NCBI GenBank assembly: GCA_947311265.1
Contig: CAMZKQ010000030.1
Span: 1-5,924 of the forward strand
Direction of reading: 5' to 3'
Origin: an uncultured Chlorobiota bacterium
GTDB lineage: Bacteria > Bacteroidota > Bacteroidia > Bacteroidales > JAADGE01
Length of the DNA stretch: 5,924 bases
The position numbers and the translations under genes were made by a program. Every line of letters starts with the position of its first letter. Positions within the stretch are counted from its first letter, which is position 1. Positions 5,888 through 5,924 of the stretch are shown here, piece after piece. A model generated the notes under the pieces. That model had not been told where the DNA came from and did not search any database. It saw only the letters and a list, made by a program, of their open reading frames with translations.

Positions 5888-5924
5888 CAAAATAAAAAGT
5901 GCATATCGAAAACAATTCTGAAAA
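5879..5924 (+). repeat. Right copy of the 46-bp direct repeat (runs to the window edge)
   Basis: Identical to 1037-1082 and in the same orientation. It overlaps the 38-bp inverted repeat by 9 bp (5879-5887), because the unit's two termini are themselves inverted repeats. The match is still perfect at the last base of the window, so more shared sequence may lie beyond. Confidence 0.92.

Overview
The window looks like an accessory (mobile or defence-island) region of a Bacteroidota chromosome. The evidence is AT-rich DNA, a good Bacteroidota -7 promoter element (TAnnTTTG) ahead of the main gene with no Shine-Dalgarno sequence at its start, and an IS3-type transposase. The phylum is an inference from these signals; nothing in the window identifies a species.

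Layout. Positions 1-909 hold the right part of an IS3-family insertion sequence: the last codons of orfA, a textbook -1 frameshift site, and a complete orfB with its DDE triad. Positions 910-1751 hold no convincing gene. They contain a 110-bp palindromic repeat (941-1050), AT-rich sequence with a tandem 9-mer, an isolated 32-codon ORF with an AGGAGG box, a 133-bp MITE-like unit bounded by 10-bp inverted repeats (1486-1618), and a promoter-like element. Positions 1752-5798 are one intact 1348-codon gene for a very large RecQ-like superfamily II helicase. It has a long N-terminal extension with a possible degenerate nuclease-like site and about 520 C-terminal residues that do not match the RQC/HRDC layout of housekeeping RecQ. 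Positions 5799-5924 carry second copies of the repeat sequences seen left of the gene.

The main structural observation is that the helicase gene is bracketed by two repeat pairs. A perfect 38-bp inverted repeat lies at 946-983 and 5850-5887, and a perfect 46-bp direct repeat lies at 1037-1082 and 5879-5924. At the right end the core of the palindromic element is flipped relative to the flank it shares with the left copy. Together with the IS3 element, this suggests a cassette-like module containing a stand-alone helicase, possibly an anti-phage or anti-plasmid gene. The defence role is inferred from architecture and context only.
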